Assembly (NCBI RefSeq): GCF_026240905.1
Contig: NZ_JAPEVI010000003.1
Coordinates: 1,178,001-1,242,000 of the forward strand
Length of the DNA: 64,000 bases
Direction of reading: 5' to 3'
Source: Roseibium salinum
Lineage (GTDB): Bacteria > Pseudomonadota > Alphaproteobacteria > Rhizobiales > Stappiaceae
The position numbers and the translations under genes are program-made. Positions 20,043 to 29,434 of this stretch are shown one piece after another. Within the stretch, counting starts at the first letter, position 1. Every line of letters begins with the position of its first letter. The notes under the pieces were generated by a model. That model saw nothing but the letters and a program-made list of their open reading frames with translations. It made no database searches and was not told the DNA's origin.

Positions 20043-20516
20043 TCAGGCAGCGTCGGCAGCAACCTTCATCGAGACGATCTTGTCAGGGTTTACGACCGGC
20101 TCGCCGCGCTTGATCTTGTCGACATTGTCCATGCCTTCAACGACCTGTCCCCAGGCCGTGTACTGGCCATCGAGCCAAGGCGCGTCGGTAAAGCAGATGA
20201 AGAACTGGCTGTCTGCGGAGTTGGGGTCCATGGCACGGGCCATGGAGCAGGTGCCGCGCACGTGCTTCTTGTTGTTGAATTCCGCTTTCAGCTTCTGGCC
20301 GGATCCGCCTGTTCCCGTGCCCTGCGGACAGCCTGTCTGCGCCATGAAACCGTCGATCACCCGGTGGAAGACGATGCCGTCGTAAAAACCGTCCCGGACG
20401 AGTTCCTTGATGCGCGCAACATGGGTCGGCGCAAGATCCGGTTTCATTTCGATGACAACCGGCCCCTGGGTCGTTTCCATGAGCAGGGTGTTTTCGGTGT
20501 CTGCAATATCGGCCAT
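20043..20516 (-). CDS. Cytoplasmic peptidyl-prolyl cis-trans isomerase, cyclophilin type
   Basis: 157 residues without a signal peptide. Cyclophilin signatures are FYDGIVFHRVIDGFMAQTG, the GTGTGGSGQKLKAEF loop, ADSQFFICFTDAPWLDGQY and FGQVVEG-like WGQVVEGMDNVDKI. It catalyses proline isomerisation during protein folding in the cytosol. It is a paralogue of the gene immediately upstream, which is exported, and the two share most of the catalytic core. Confidence 0.94.
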   Translation of the reverse strand: MADIADTENTLLMETTQGPVVIEMKPDLAPTHVARIKELVRDGFYDGIVFHRVIDGFMAQTGCPQGTGTGGSGQKLKAEFNNKKHVRGTCSMARAMDPNSADSQFFICFTDAPWLDGQYTAWGQVVEGMDNVDKIKRGEPVVNPDKIVSMKVAADAA

Positions 20517-20554
20517 TTCAAATCTCCTGAAGGTGATGGCTGGAAGTGTCGCGG

Positions 20555-21094
20555 TTACTCGGCGTCTGCGGCAACTTGCATCTTGATGATCTTGTCGGGG
20601 TTCGCCGGCGGTTCGCCCTTGGCGATGTTGTCGACATGCTCCATGCCTTCGACGACCTCGCCAAACACCGTGTATTGGCCGTTCAGCCAGTCGCCGTCTG
20701 CAAACATGATGAAAAACTGCGAATTGGCGCTGTTGGGATTGGCTGAGCGTGCCATGCCAAGCGTGCCGCGCTTGAACGGCGCCTGGCTGAACTCGGCTTC
20801 AAGGTCCGGTTCTTCGGAGCCGCCCATGCCCGTTCCTGTCGGGTCGCCGGTCTGCGCCATGAAGCCGTCGATCACCCGGTGGAAGACGATGCCGTCGTAG
20901 AAACCTTCGCGGGCCAGTTTCTTGACCCGCTCCACGTGATCCGGCGCAAGGTCCGGGCGCAGTTGGATGACCACCCGGCCGTCCTTCAAGTCAAGATAGA
21001 GCGTGTTCTCCGGATCGGTTTCCTGTGCACCGGCCACGGCCGGGAACATGAACAGGGAGGCCAACACGGCAAGGATTGCGAAAAGGCGTGACAC
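20555..21094 (-). CDS. Periplasmic peptidyl-prolyl cis-trans isomerase, cyclophilin type
   Basis: 179 residues. The N-terminal MSRLFAILAVLASLFMFP plus AVAGAQ is a signal peptide. The mature domain has FYDGIVFHRVIDGFMAQTG, GTGMGGSEEPDLEAEF, SANSQFFIMFADGDWLNGQY and FGEVVEGMEHVDNI. It would assist folding of exported proteins. coaD ends 40 bases upstream and the cytoplasmic paralogue starts 38 bases downstream, so the three genes are likely one operon. Confidence 0.94.
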   Translation of the reverse strand: MSRLFAILAVLASLFMFPAVAGAQETDPENTLYLDLKDGRVVIQLRPDLAPDHVERVKKLAREGFYDGIVFHRVIDGFMAQTGDPTGTGMGGSEEPDLEAEFSQAPFKRGTLGMARSANPNSANSQFFIMFADGDWLNGQYTVFGEVVEGMEHVDNIAKGEPPANPDKIIKMQVAADAE

Positions 21095-21134
21095 TGGAGA
21101 CTCCTAAGATCGAGGTCAGAGTATTGCGTGGCAA

Positions 21135-21641
21135 TCAGTTTCCGGGTTCTGCCCGGCGGCGCAGGGGGCCGGCAACGGCTTGCGGAACAAACGCCGAGAT
21201 TTCCCCGCCCATTTTTGCGATTTGCCGTACCAAGGTGGCCGTGATGTGGCGCACCTTCGGAGAAGCCGGCAAAAAGACCGTCCTGATGTCGGGCGCCAGC
21301 GTACCGTTCATCCCCGCCATCTGCATTTCGTAGTCAAGATCGGTGCCGTCCCTGAGGCCCCGAACGAGGTAGGCAGCGCCGTGAGCCCGCGCCGTATGAA
21401 TGACGAGATTTGAAAACGCGATGACCTCGATCCTTGAAGCTTCATCGGCAGTAAACTCCGCGCGGGCGGATTCGTGGATGAGCTCCATCCGTTCCTCGAA
21501 CGTGAATAGAGGCGATTTCCCCGGGTGGATGCCTATGGCGACCACCACCTTGTCCGCGAGCGCGAGCGCCTGCCGCAGAATATCCATGTGGCCATTGGTG
21601 ACGGGGTCGAAGGATCCCGGATAAAGCGCAATGCGAGTCAT
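21135..21641 (-). CDS. coaD: Phosphopantetheine adenylyltransferase
   Basis: 168 residues. It begins [20 protein letters not shown], the nucleotidyltransferase signature with the TxGH motif, and continues with [40 protein letters not shown] and [17 protein letters not shown]. CoaD makes dephospho-CoA from ATP and 4'-phosphopantetheine. AAGGAAGGGG precedes the ATG at 21641; the frame stays open for 109 more codons upstream, but that part overlaps the divergent promoter region and is not conserved. Confidence 0.96.
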   Translation of the reverse strand: MTRIALYPGSFDPVTNGHMDILRQALALADKVVVAIGIHPGKSPLFTFEERMELIHESARAEFTADEASRIEVIAFSNLVIHTARAHGAAYLVRGLRDGTDLDYEMQMAGMNGTLAPDIRTVFLPASPKVRHITATLVRQIAKMGGEISAFVPQAVAGPLRRRAEPGN

Positions 21642-21724
21642 GGCCCCTTCCTTACTCCGCCGGATGCAACCAAACAAGGGTAAGGCGCGTTCCCATAGTA
21701 CTTTTGGTGCCAACTGACTTTTTG

Positions 21725-21740
21725 TGACGGTGATCACACC
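21725..21740. promoter_or_regulatory. Perfect CRP-type palindrome TGTGA-N6-TCACA
   Basis: TGTGACGGTGATCACA matches the classical CRP half-sites exactly with the correct 6-base spacer. It lies between coaD (start 21641, minus) and a plus-strand gene starting at 21807, which places it about 85 bases from each start codon. A CRP/FNR-family protein is the natural candidate; which promoter it serves is not known. Confidence 0.6.
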
Positions 21741-21806
21741 GGTCTTTACTGCAAAGTGACAAGGTGGCGTCATCGAAACGAACGGGCGTGAGCAGGAGCC
21801 GGTACA

Positions 21807-22223
21807 ATGAGGAGCGACAATACTTTCGAACCGACGGGACGCAAGGCCACGGTCAAACCCTTTGCAGTCCAGACCAAGGCTGTAGATCCGACCATCCATC
21901 TCAGAATGGCGGCGATCTTTGTTCTGGCGCTGTTGACGATGATTGCCGCCGGTGTGATGAGCATGCACCCGAGCAGCGCGTCCCAGGCGGAGAACCTGGC
22001 AAACCCGCCGGCTCAGGGCCTGGCAACAACCAAATCCGACCGTATCGCAAGCGCACCATCCACGAACACCTGCGCGTCGCAGGCCTGGGGCGCATGGAGC
22101 GATGATTGTGCCGCCGTCCTGGGCGGAGCCAATAAGGTGCGCACGGTCTCTTTCGTGACCGTCGAGAAGGCTGCGCCCTCCGTGAACGAAACCATTCTGG
22201 CCCGCTACCCCACGGCCAGGTAA
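21807..22223 (+). CDS. Hypothetical membrane-anchored protein
   Basis: 138 residues with AGGAG before the ATG. Residues about 34-52 form one membrane segment ([20 protein letters not shown]), preceded by a short basic cytoplasmic part, so the Ser/Ala/Asn-rich C-terminal half should be periplasmic. Two cysteines occur in the [17 protein letters not shown] motif and may form a disulfide. I do not recognise a named family. It is the only gene after the CRP-type palindrome on this strand and ends before a terminator. Confidence 0.7.
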   Translation: MRSDNTFEPTGRKATVKPFAVQTKAVDPTIHLRMAAIFVLALLTMIAAGVMSMHPSSASQAENLANPPAQGLATTKSDRIASAPSTNTCASQAWGAWSDDCAAVLGGANKVRTVSFVTVEKAAPSVNETILARYPTAR

Positions 22224-22249
22224 TCAAGACCCCTTCCCCGGAAATGGCA

Positions 22250-22280
22250 AACAGCGGCGCAGGTTTCCCTGGCCGCTGTT
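22250..22280. terminator. Bidirectional terminator between the hypothetical gene and gyrA
   Basis: AACAGCGGC pairs with GCCGCTGTT over a 13-base loop. It lies between the end of the plus-strand gene (22223) and the end of minus-strand gyrA (22308). Confidence 0.75.
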
Positions 22281-22307
22281 GTCGTTTGTGAGGACGTTGT
22301 CCGGAAA

Positions 22308-25124
22308 TCAGCTTTCCGGTGTTTCGCCGCCGTCCTCGTCCGATGAACCGTCCGTGTCCGGTGTATCGTCTCCTTCGCCGGGAACAATTCCCACGTCGGA
22401 AATATCGGCAAGGCTCTCTTCGTCTTCCTCTTCGGAGATGCCCTCGACCGCAACCACCTTTTCATCCTTGGCGGTCTTGAAGATGATCACGCCCTGGGTC
22501 GCGCGACCGGCGATCCTGATGCCCTCCACCGGGCAGCGGATCAATTGGCCGCCATCCGTCACCAGCATGATCTGATGATTGTCTTCCACCGGGAAGGATG
22601 CGACGAGGCCGCCATTGCGGTCGTTTACCGCCATGGCCGTGATGCCCTTGCCGCCGCGTCCCGTTACCCGGTACTCGAAGGAAGAAGTACGCTTGCCGTA
22701 GCCGTTTTCCGAAATGGTCAGGATGATCTGCTCGGCCGCACTCATCTGTGCATAGCGCTCCTGCGGCAGGTCCCCTGCCACCGCTTCCTCTTCATCCATG
22801 CCGTTGCCGTTCTCTTCGGTTTCGCCGCGCATGGCGCGGGAGAGTTTCAGATAGGCGGCGCGCTCGCCGGCATCCACGTCGATATGGTGCAGGATCTGCA
22901 TGGAAATGACGCGGTCGTCGTCTGCAAGCCTGATCCCGCGCACACCGACCGAATTCCGGCCGGCAAAGACGCGAACGTCGGTCACAGGGAAGCGGATGCA
23001 CTGGCCGAAATTGGTGGTCAGCATGACGTCGTCATGTTCGGAACAGGTGTCGACACCGACAATGCCGTCCCCGTCTTCCAGCTTCATGGCGATCTTGCCG
23101 TTCCGGTTGATGGTCACGAAGTCGGAAAGCTTGTTCCGGCGCACCGTGCCGCGCACGGTTGCGAACATCACATCCAGATTGGCCCAGCTGTCCTCATCCT
23201 CGGGAAGCGGCAGAATGGAGGTTATCTGCTCGCCCTGTTGCAGGGGCAGCATGTTCACCAGGGCCTTGCCGCGCGCGGTCGGGCCGCCAAGCGGCAGGCG
23301 CCAGACCTTCATCTTGTAGCAAATCCCGCGCGAGGAGAAGAACAGGACCGGCGTATGGGTGTTGGCCACGAACAGACGGGTGACGAAATCCTCGTCCTTG
23401 GTCGCCATGCCCGAGCGGCCCTTGCCGCCCCGCCGCTGTGCACGGTAGGTCGCAAGCGGAACGCGTTTGATGTAACCGCCATGCGAAAAGGTGACGACCA
23501 TGTCTTCGCGCTGGATCAGGTCCTCGTCCTCGAAGTCCGCGCCACCTTCGATGATTTCCGTCCGTCGCGGCGTTGCGAACTCGTTCTTGATCTCGAGCAT
23601 TTCGGAGCGGACGATTTCCTGGATGCGGGCACGCGAACGCAGAATGTCGAGATAGTCGGCGATTTCGGCACCGATCTTGTTCAACTCGTCTTCGATTTCG
23701 TCGCGGCCCATTGCCGTCAGGCGCTGCAGTCGCAATTCGAGAATGGCGCGGGCCTGCTCTTCGGACAGCTTGTAGGTGCCGTCTTCCTGCACCATGTGCC
23801 GCGGATCGTCGATCAGGCGGATCAGGGCTTCAACGTCCTGCGCCGGCCAGTTGCGCTCCATAAGCTGGGCGCGCGCCGTTGCCGGGTCGGGCGCGGCGCG
23901 GATCAGCTTGATGACCTCATCGATATTGGCGACCGCAATGCCGAGGCCAACCAATATATGCGCCCGGTCGCGGGCCTTTTTCAGCAGGAATCGCGTCCGG
24001 CGCTGAATGACTTCCTCACGGAATGCCACGAACGCACGCAGCATGTCCGCAAGGTTCATCTGTTCCGGCTTGCCGCCCGTCAGTGCAACCATGTTGGCGC
24101 CGAAGGATGTCTGCAACTGGCTGAACCGGTACAGCTGGTTCAGTATGACGTCGGGAACGGCGTCGCGTTTCAGCTCGATCACCACGCGCATGCCCGAGCG
24201 GTCGCTTTCGTCGCGGATGTCGGAGATGCCCTCGATCCGCTTGTCGCGCACGAGTTCGGCGATCTTCTCGATCATCGTCGACTTGTTGACCTGATACGGG
24301 ATCTCGGTAACGATCAGTGCGTTCCGCTCCTTGCGGACCTCTTCGACCTCGACCCTGGCGCGCATGACGATGGAACCGCGTCCGCTTTCGTAAGCATTGC
24401 GGATACCGGAGCGGCCGAGGATCATGGCGCCTGTCGGGAAGTCCGGCCCGGGCACGATCTGAATCAGCTCTTCCAGCGTGATTGCCGGGTTTTCCATGAT
24501 GGCGATGGCCGCGTCGATCACTTCGCCCAGATTGTGGGGCGGGATATTCGTCGCCATGCCAACTGCAATGCCGCCCGCGCCGTTGACCAGGAGATTCGGG
24601 AATTTCGCCGGCAGGACAACGGGTTCGCTTTCGGAGTTGTCGTAGTTGTCCTGGAAGTCCACCGTTTCCTTGTCGATGTCGTCCAGGATCGCGTGCGAGA
24701 CCTTTTGCAGGCGGCACTCGGTGTAACGCATCGCTGCAGCCGGGTCGCCATCAACGGAACCGAAATTCCCCTGCCCGTCGATCAGGGGCAGACGCAGCGA
24801 GAATTTCTGCGCCATGCGGACGAGGGCATCGTAGATCGCGCTGTCGCCATGCGGGTGGTATTTACCCATGACGTCACCGACCACGCGGGCCGATTTGCGG
24901 TACGGCTTGTTCCACTCATAACCGTTTTCGTGCATCGAATAGAGGATGCGCCGATGAACCGGTTTCAGGCCGTCGCGGACGTCGGGAAGCGCACGCGATA
25001 CGATCACGCTCATGGCGTAATCGAGATAGCTGCGCTTCATTTCGTCGACAATGGAGACCGCTTTGATATCGGACGGAAAACCGCCCTTGGGGGTGCTGTT
25101 GTCCTGGTCAGCCAAGGAAGACAC
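22308..25124 (-). CDS. gyrA: DNA gyrase subunit A
   Basis: 938 residues. The breakage-reunion domain has [33 protein letters not shown], the fluoroquinolone-region [20 protein letters not shown] and the catalytic tyrosine in [10 protein letters not shown]. Six beta-propeller blades follow, including the GyrA-box-like [11 protein letters not shown]. The tail is unusually acidic ([14 protein letters not shown] then [15 protein letters not shown]). Wild-type Ser and Asp are present at the usual quinolone-resistance positions. The frame begins with GTG at 25124; an internal TTG at 25115 is an alternative, and neither has a strong ribosome-binding site. An ATG at 25128 is out of frame and meets a stop after six codons. 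Confidence 0.97.
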   Translation of the reverse strand: MSSLADQDNSTPKGGFPSDIKAVSIVDEMKRSYLDYAMSVIVSRALPDVRDGLKPVHRRILYSMHENGYEWNKPYRKSARVVGDVMGKYHPHGDSAIYDALVRMAQKFSLRLPLIDGQGNFGSVDGDPAAAMRYTECRLQKVSHAILDDIDKETVDFQDNYDNSESEPVVLPAKFPNLLVNGAGGIAVGMATNIPPHNLGEVIDAAIAIMENPAITLEELIQIVPGPDFPTGAMILGRSGIRNAYESGRGSIVMRARVEVEEVRKERNALIVTEIPYQVNKSTMIEKIAELVRDKRIEGISDIRDESDRSGMRVVIELKRDAVPDVILNQLYRFSQLQTSFGANMVALTGGKPEQMNLADMLRAFVAFREEVIQRRTRFLLKKARDRAHILVGLGIAVANIDEVIKLIRAAPDPATARAQLMERNWPAQDVEALIRLIDDPRHMVQEDGTYKLSEEQARAILELRLQRLTAMGRDEIEDELNKIGAEIADYLDILRSRARIQEIVRSEMLEIKNEFATPRRTEIIEGGADFEDEDLIQREDMVVTFSHGGYIKRVPLATYRAQRRGGKGRSGMATKDEDFVTRLFVANTHTPVLFFSSRGICYKMKVWRLPLGGPTARGKALVNMLPLQQGEQITSILPLPEDEDSWANLDVMFATVRGTVRRNKLSDFVTINRNGKIAMKLEDGDGIVGVDTCSEHDDVMLTTNFGQCIRFPVTDVRVFAGRNSVGVRGIRLADDDRVISMQILHHIDVDAGERAAYLKLSRAMRGETEENGNGMDEEEAVAGDLPQERYAQMSAAEQIILTISENGYGKRTSSFEYRVTGRGGKGITAMAVNDRNGGLVASFPVEDNHQIMLVTDGGQLIRCPVEGIRIAGRATQGVIIFKTAKDEKVVAVEGISEEEDEESLADISDVGIVPGEGDDTPDTDGSSDEDGGETPES

Positions 25125-25342
25125 TCATTTGCTTGTTATTGCTGGGTCTTTTATAGCCGATTCAATGCGCGGATCCAAATCAGAAGCGGTTTTCCGTCTA
25201 ACTAATAAGTCTTCATTATCAATTCGTTACAGGAAATGTGCACAGGGCGGTAAAATGATTTTGGCAACCCGGGTCGATATGGCCTCCAAACCCCTGTAGT
25301 CAGGTGGAATCGGTCCGCCAAGAAACGCCTCAAGGACGAGAG

Positions 25343-25978
25343 ATGATCGACTATTTTATCAATGCATTCGCGACGCTTTTCGTTACCATCGACCCGGTCG
25401 GTCTGGCCCCGATGTTCCTCGCCGTCACGGCGGGAATGAGCCGGGCGGACAGGCGGCGCGTGGCGATCCGTGCGACGCTGACCGCGGCGGCAATTCTTCT
25501 CGTGTTCTACGTTTCGGGACAGACCGTCCTGAATGTTCTGGGCATATCGGTTTCAGCGTTCCGTGTCGCCGGCGGCATCCTTCTGTTCCTGATCGCCATC
25601 GAGATGATTTTCGGCAAACGTCAGGAAAGAAAATCGGAGACCGTGGAAAAGGCGGTCGATCCCGAAACCCATCGCCGGACGGTCAACGAACTGGCCATCT
25701 TTCCGCTGGCGATCCCGCTGATATCGGGGCCGGCTGCGATTTCCGCGATCATTCTTCTTTCCAGCCAGGCGCCGGACACACTCACCTATGCCGGACTTGG
25801 CGGGGTCATCGCGATCATCCTGCTGAGCTGTCTGGGTGCGTTCCTGCTTGCCGACAAGATCGAGCGACTTCTGGGTGACACGGCACAACTTGTCATCACC
25901 CGTTTGCTAGGCGTCCTTCTGGCCGCCCTCTCCGTTCAGTTCGTTGCTGACGGCGTCCTGACCTTCGTCAGAGCGTAA
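25343..25978 (+). CDS. MarC-family integral membrane protein
   Basis: 211 residues with about six membrane helices. The start MIDYFINAFATLFVTIDPVG has the family-typical DPVGLAPMF motif, followed by RVAIRATLTAAAILLVFY, FRVAGGILLFLIAIEMIFG and the second-half repeat FPLAIPLISGPAAISAIILL. AAGGACGAG precedes the ATG. MarC proteins were once linked to multiple antibiotic resistance but their true transport role is unknown. It is divergent from gyrA. Confidence 0.9.
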   Translation: MIDYFINAFATLFVTIDPVGLAPMFLAVTAGMSRADRRRVAIRATLTAAAILLVFYVSGQTVLNVLGISVSAFRVAGGILLFLIAIEMIFGKRQERKSETVEKAVDPETHRRTVNELAIFPLAIPLISGPAAISAIILLSSQAPDTLTYAGLGGVIAIILLSCLGAFLLADKIERLLGDTAQLVITRLLGVLLAALSVQFVADGVLTFVRA

Positions 25979-26002
25979 ATGCCCCTATCGGAACCCTGGA
26001 AA

Positions 26003-26380
26003 CTATTCCGGTAGCGCCAGCCTGTATTCCTGCGGTGAGAAATCGTGGACGCTGTCCCTGGCCCTGATGATCACTTCCGTGACATCCTCGGGGAGTTGCA
26101 CTCCGGACAAGGAGCGGGTGAAGGGTTGTTCGTCCACGTGCGGATGCAACAGTTCGCGCTCTCCCAGGAGCACGCCGCCCGGCGCCATGACCTGCCAGAG
26201 ATCGGCGTAGTGGTCCCAGCCGCTGTCGTCATGTTTGAGCGTGACGGAAAAGGTCCAGCTGTCGCCGTGTCGCTTCGCGCTCGCCTCGACGATTTCCACC
26301 TCACCAGCGAAGCTTCGGGACGATGAGAACACAGTGGCCGGGACCACGAGCGCCAAAATCGCTTTTCGAACCGATTGCAT
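26003..26380 (-). CDS. Hypothetical secreted protein
   Basis: 125 residues with a signal peptide (VRKAILALVVPATVFSSSRSFAG). The mature part has WTFSVTLKHDDSGWDHYADLW and LGERELLHPHVDEQPFTRSL, ending SPQEYRLALPE. It has the size and pattern of a small immunoglobulin-like periplasmic domain, and several His, Asp and Glu residues could bind metal. I do not recognise a named family. A GTG start at 26410 is possible, but the ATG at 26380 gives a cleaner signal sequence. It is convergent with marC and divergent from the CDF transporter, so a link to metal handling is only a guess. Confidence 0.72.
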   Translation of the reverse strand: MQSVRKAILALVVPATVFSSSRSFAGEVEIVEASAKRHGDSWTFSVTLKHDDSGWDHYADLWQVMAPGGVLLGERELLHPHVDEQPFTRSLSGVQLPEDVTEVIIRARDSVHDFSPQEYRLALPE

Positions 26381-26514
26381 CAGATTCTGCCCAGTCTGTA
26401 TGAAGATCACATACGCATCTTCGCAAAGCAGAAGAGCTTGATCAAAGTCACGAATGCGTCATACGCTCCGGCGCCTGAAACTCAACGGACAATCCACCAA
26501 CCGAAGGGGCAACC

Positions 26515-27477
26515 ATGGCCGGTCACGGATCCAAAAAGGTCATCTACGCGGCGCTCGCGGGCAACGCGCTGATCGCCGTCACGAAATTTGCCGCGGCGGC
26601 CTATACCGGCTCGTCAGCAATGCTTTCCGAAGGCATTCACTCGCTCGTCGATACCGGCAATCAGGGACTTCTTCTCCACGGTCTCAAGAAATCCAAGCAG
26701 GTGGCCGACGAGCGCCACCCCTTTGGCTATGGAGCCGAGCTGTATTTCTGGTCGTTTGTGGTTGCGATTCTGATTTTCGCGGTTGGTGCCGGGGTCTCCA
26801 TCTATGAAGGGATCCAGAAGATCCTGCATCCGCACCCGGTTTCCGATCCATACATCGCCTATATCGTACTTGGCCTTGCCATGATTTTCGAAGCAGTGGC
26901 CTGGTGGATTGCCTACAAGGAGTTCGCACGGGTGCGCGGTACGCGCTCGACATTCGCCGCTGTGCGCGACAGCAAGGACCCGACGGTTTTCACGGTCCTG
27001 TTCGAGGACAGTGCCGCCATGCTCGGCCTGATCGTCGCCCTGGCCGGTCTCCTGGGCGTGCAGTATCTCGGACTTGAATGGCTCGATGGTGCCGCATCGG
27101 TGGCAATCGGCGTCATTCTTGCGCTGACCGCGACACTGCTGGCCTACGAGACCAAGGGCCTCCTGATCGGCGAAGGGGCATCGCCCGAGTTGCTTTCGAA
27201 AATCACGGCGATCATAAACGCCACTCCGGCCATCAGTCACCTCAACGAGATCCGCACCCTTCATCGCGGCCCGCGCGACATTCTGCTGGCTTTGTCGGTC
27301 GATTTCGTGGACCAGGTGAAAGCCGGATCCGTGGAAGAAACCATCTATTCCCTGGAGCGTACAATCAAGATGGAGATGCCGCAGGTCACGAGACTGTTCA
27401 TCGAGGTGCAGGCCAGAAAGCACCACGAAGAGATGCTGGAAGAGGAAAAGGAGGCGATCGCGCCGGACAGCAAGTGA
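26515..27477 (+). CDS. Cation diffusion facilitator (CDF) family metal transporter, ZNT9-like
   Basis: 320 residues with six predicted membrane helices. Helix 2 carries EGIHSLVDTGNQ (the HxxxD metal site), then DERHPFGYGAELYFWSF, and helix 5 has FEDSAAMLGLIVALAG. This ExxxS-type arrangement and the GNQGLLLHG motif match the SLC30A9-like branch of CDF proteins. A C-terminal cytoplasmic ferredoxin-like domain (DILLALSVDFVDQVKAG) follows, and the tail is acidic and Lys-rich. CDF proteins export Zn, Mn, Fe or Co by proton antiport; the metal is not evident here. Confidence 0.9.
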   Translation: MAGHGSKKVIYAALAGNALIAVTKFAAAAYTGSSAMLSEGIHSLVDTGNQGLLLHGLKKSKQVADERHPFGYGAELYFWSFVVAILIFAVGAGVSIYEGIQKILHPHPVSDPYIAYIVLGLAMIFEAVAWWIAYKEFARVRGTRSTFAAVRDSKDPTVFTVLFEDSAAMLGLIVALAGLLGVQYLGLEWLDGAASVAIGVILALTATLLAYETKGLLIGEGASPELLSKITAIINATPAISHLNEIRTLHRGPRDILLALSVDFVDQVKAGSVEETIYSLERTIKMEMPQVTRLFIEVQARKHHEEMLEEEKEAIAPDSK

Positions 27478-27509
27478 TTCCTGTTCTGCCTGGATCGGGC
27501 GGATTGCTT

Positions 27510-27914
27510 TTACCCCGCCTGCTGCAGATGGCTGTCCCGCTTGAAGCCCTTCGGCCAGAGGAATTTCTTCTCATTTCCCCAGGCGGACAGAGCCGAGATC
27601 ACCGGCGCCAGCGATGCGCCCAGTTCCGTCAGCCTGTACTCGACCTTCGGCGGGACGACCGGGTAAACGGTCCGTTCGATCAGCCCGTCCGTCTCCAGAC
27701 TGCGCAACTGAGCCGTCAGCACGCGCTGCGTGATGTCCGGCAAGGCCTTCTGAAACTCGTTGAACCGCAACACCTGCCGTTCCATCAGAAGGTAGAGGAT
27801 GACGCCCTTCCACTTGCCGTCAATCAGGCTCAAAGCTGCCTCAACCGAGCAGCCGGGATGGCACTCGTAGGTATTGCGGGTCGATTTTCCTGCTGCTCGT
27901 TTTACGGTATCCAT
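27510..27914 (-). CDS. HxlR-family winged-helix transcriptional regulator
   Basis: 134 residues. The HxlR signature is CSVEAALSLIDGKWKGVILY, then RFNEFQKALPDITQRVLTAQLRSLETDGLIERTVYP and VEYRLTELGASLAPVISAL. The N-terminal cysteines (ECHPGCS) include the conserved redox-sensing position of this family. It is divergent from an oxidoreductase gene at 28020, the standard arrangement in which HxlR proteins repress or activate the neighbour in response to aldehydes, quinones or diamide. The frame runs further upstream, but that would cover the promoter. Confidence 0.92.
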   Translation of the reverse strand: MDTVKRAAGKSTRNTYECHPGCSVEAALSLIDGKWKGVILYLLMERQVLRFNEFQKALPDITQRVLTAQLRSLETDGLIERTVYPVVPPKVEYRLTELGASLAPVISALSAWGNEKKFLWPKGFKRDSHLQQAG

Positions 27915-27926
27915 TTTGTGCCTATA

Positions 27927-27939
27927 TACTAATTCAGTA
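27927..27939. promoter_or_regulatory. Candidate HxlR operator
   Basis: TACT-AATTC-AGTA is a short interrupted inverted repeat 13 bases before the hxlR-type start codon, in the 105-base divergent region. HxlR-type regulators bind such AT-rich dyads, often TACT-N-AGTA-like. The arms are only 4 bp, so this is tentative. Confidence 0.4.
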
Positions 27940-28019
27940 AGTGACTGCGAAAAATGTGCTTTCTTGCGCGCGTCGACTTTATGGTCAAATTGAGCGGTAC
28001 GCAATTCAGGAGACAGCAC

Positions 28020-29033
28020 ATGCGTACCATCGGATATTTCGAATCTCTTCCCATTGAAAACCAGAACGCACTCATTGCATTCGAACAACCCACGCCCGTC
28101 CCGTCCGGCCGGGAACTGCTTGTTGAAATCAGGGCCGTAGCCGTCAATCCGGTCGACACCAAAGTCCGGACTTCGAGAACGCCCGAGAACGGCCAGCCGG
28201 TGGTTCTCGGCTATGACGCTGCCGGGGTCGTGGCGGCCACGGGGCCGGACGTGACCGATTTTGCAGTGGGGGACGAAGTCTATTACGCCGGCGACATCAC
28301 CCGCCCCGGGACCAATGCCGAGTTTCATCTGGTTGACGAGCGTATTGTCGGCCGGAAGCCAAAGTCTCTGACCTTTGCCGAAGCAGCGGCGCTGCCCCTG
28401 ACATCCATCACGGCCTGGGAAGCTCTGTTCGACCGCCTGAAGGTCAACGATCCGGTCGTCTCCGGTGCCAACACCCTGTTGATCGTCGGCGGCGCGGGCG
28501 GTGTCGGGTCCATTGCGATACAGCTTGCCCGCCAACTCACCGACCTGACGGTCATCGCAACGGCCTCACGGCCGGAAAGCCGAAGCTGGTGCCTGGACCT
28601 CGGTGCGCATCATGTGATCGATCATTCGAAACCGTTGGCTGCGCAAATCAAGGACCTGGGGCTGGAAGCGCCAGGCTATGTGTTTTCGACCACACATACG
28701 GAGCGGCATCTGGAGGATCTTGCCGAGCTGATCGCGCCTCAGGGGCGTTTCCTGCTGATCGATGAGGCGGAAAACCTCAGCATCATGCCGTTCAAGCTGA
28801 AAGCCGTTTCGATCCATTGGGAAATGATGTTTACCCGGTCGATGTTTCAGACCGCGGATATGGGCGAACAGGGCAAACTGCTCAACCGCGTTTGCGAGAT
28901 GGTGGATGCGGGCAGGATCCGCACGACCATGGCTGATGTCATGGAACCCATTGACCCGCAAAACCTTCGTGAAGCGCACAGGAAAATCGAAAGCAACAAG
29001 ACGATAGGCAAGATCGTTCTGGCCGGTTTTTGA
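28020..29033 (+). CDS. Zinc-type alcohol dehydrogenase-like/quinone oxidoreductase (MDR family)
   Basis: 337 residues. N-terminal GroES-like domain: VEIRAVAVNPVDTKVR, VLGYDAAGVVAATGPDV, VGDEVYYAGD. Rossmann domain: LLIVGGAGGVGSIAIQLAR, then VIATASRPES and HHVIDHSKPL. There are no zinc-binding cysteines, so it belongs to the NADPH:quinone oxidoreductase-like branch of the medium-chain dehydrogenase/reductase family. AGGAG precedes the ATG. Probably controlled by the divergent HxlR protein and used for reactive carbonyls or quinones. Confidence 0.9.
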   Translation: MRTIGYFESLPIENQNALIAFEQPTPVPSGRELLVEIRAVAVNPVDTKVRTSRTPENGQPVVLGYDAAGVVAATGPDVTDFAVGDEVYYAGDITRPGTNAEFHLVDERIVGRKPKSLTFAEAAALPLTSITAWEALFDRLKVNDPVVSGANTLLIVGGAGGVGSIAIQLARQLTDLTVIATASRPESRSWCLDLGAHHVIDHSKPLAAQIKDLGLEAPGYVFSTTHTERHLEDLAELIAPQGRFLLIDEAENLSIMPFKLKAVSIHWEMMFTRSMFQTADMGEQGKLLNRVCEMVDAGRIRTTMADVMEPIDPQNLREAHRKIESNKTIGKIVLAGF

Positions 29034-29101
29034 GTTCGATTGCTTCCGGCGGCTTGCGAGATCGGCGCGGCATTGTCATGCTTCTTCACCGGAGGATGAC
29101 A

Positions 29102-29434
29102 ATGCCGATTGATGAAGACGCAGTCCGCGAAGAATTACTGAGACTCAAGGCCGAGCTGGAATCCTTGAGTGAAAACTCCGAGGAGGCCCGGGCAACGGTT
29201 GCGCTCGATCAGCAATCCGTCGGCAGACTGTCGCGCATGGATGCGCTTCAGGGCCAGGCCATGGCACAGGCCTCCGAACGTCAGCGGCGGGCGCATTTGC
29301 ACCGCATCGAGGCTGCCCTCAAACGCCTGGACAAAGGCGATTACGGATATTGCGCCGAATGCGGCGAGGAAATCGCGGAACGACGGCTCCAGGTCGATCC
29401 TGCAGCGGCTCTGTGCATCAAGTGTGCTCGTTAG
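29102..29434 (+). CDS. DksA/TraR-family zinc-finger protein
   Basis: 110 residues. A helical hairpin (REELLRLKAELESLSENSEE, then AQASERQRRAHLHRIEAALKRLDKG) leads to the zinc finger YGYCAECGEEI with CIKCAR. That is the TraR/DksA C4-type finger with all four cysteines. GGAGG six bases upstream selects the ATG at 29102. It is shorter than DksA proper (about 150 residues), so it may be a ppGpp-independent RNA polymerase secondary-channel factor. Its last 17 bases overlap the frame-corrected end of the convergent Cys-rich gene. Confidence 0.88.
   Translation: MPIDEDAVREELLRLKAELESLSENSEEARATVALDQQSVGRLSRMDALQGQAMAQASERQRRAHLHRIEAALKRLDKGDYGYCAECGEEIAERRLQVDPAAALCIKCAR

Noticed and set aside
22545-25205. 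An 886-codon open frame on the plus strand opposite gyrA
   Set aside because: It is an antisense shadow of gyrA; its sequence is rich in His, Arg and Asp without domain structure, while gyrA is conserved throughout.
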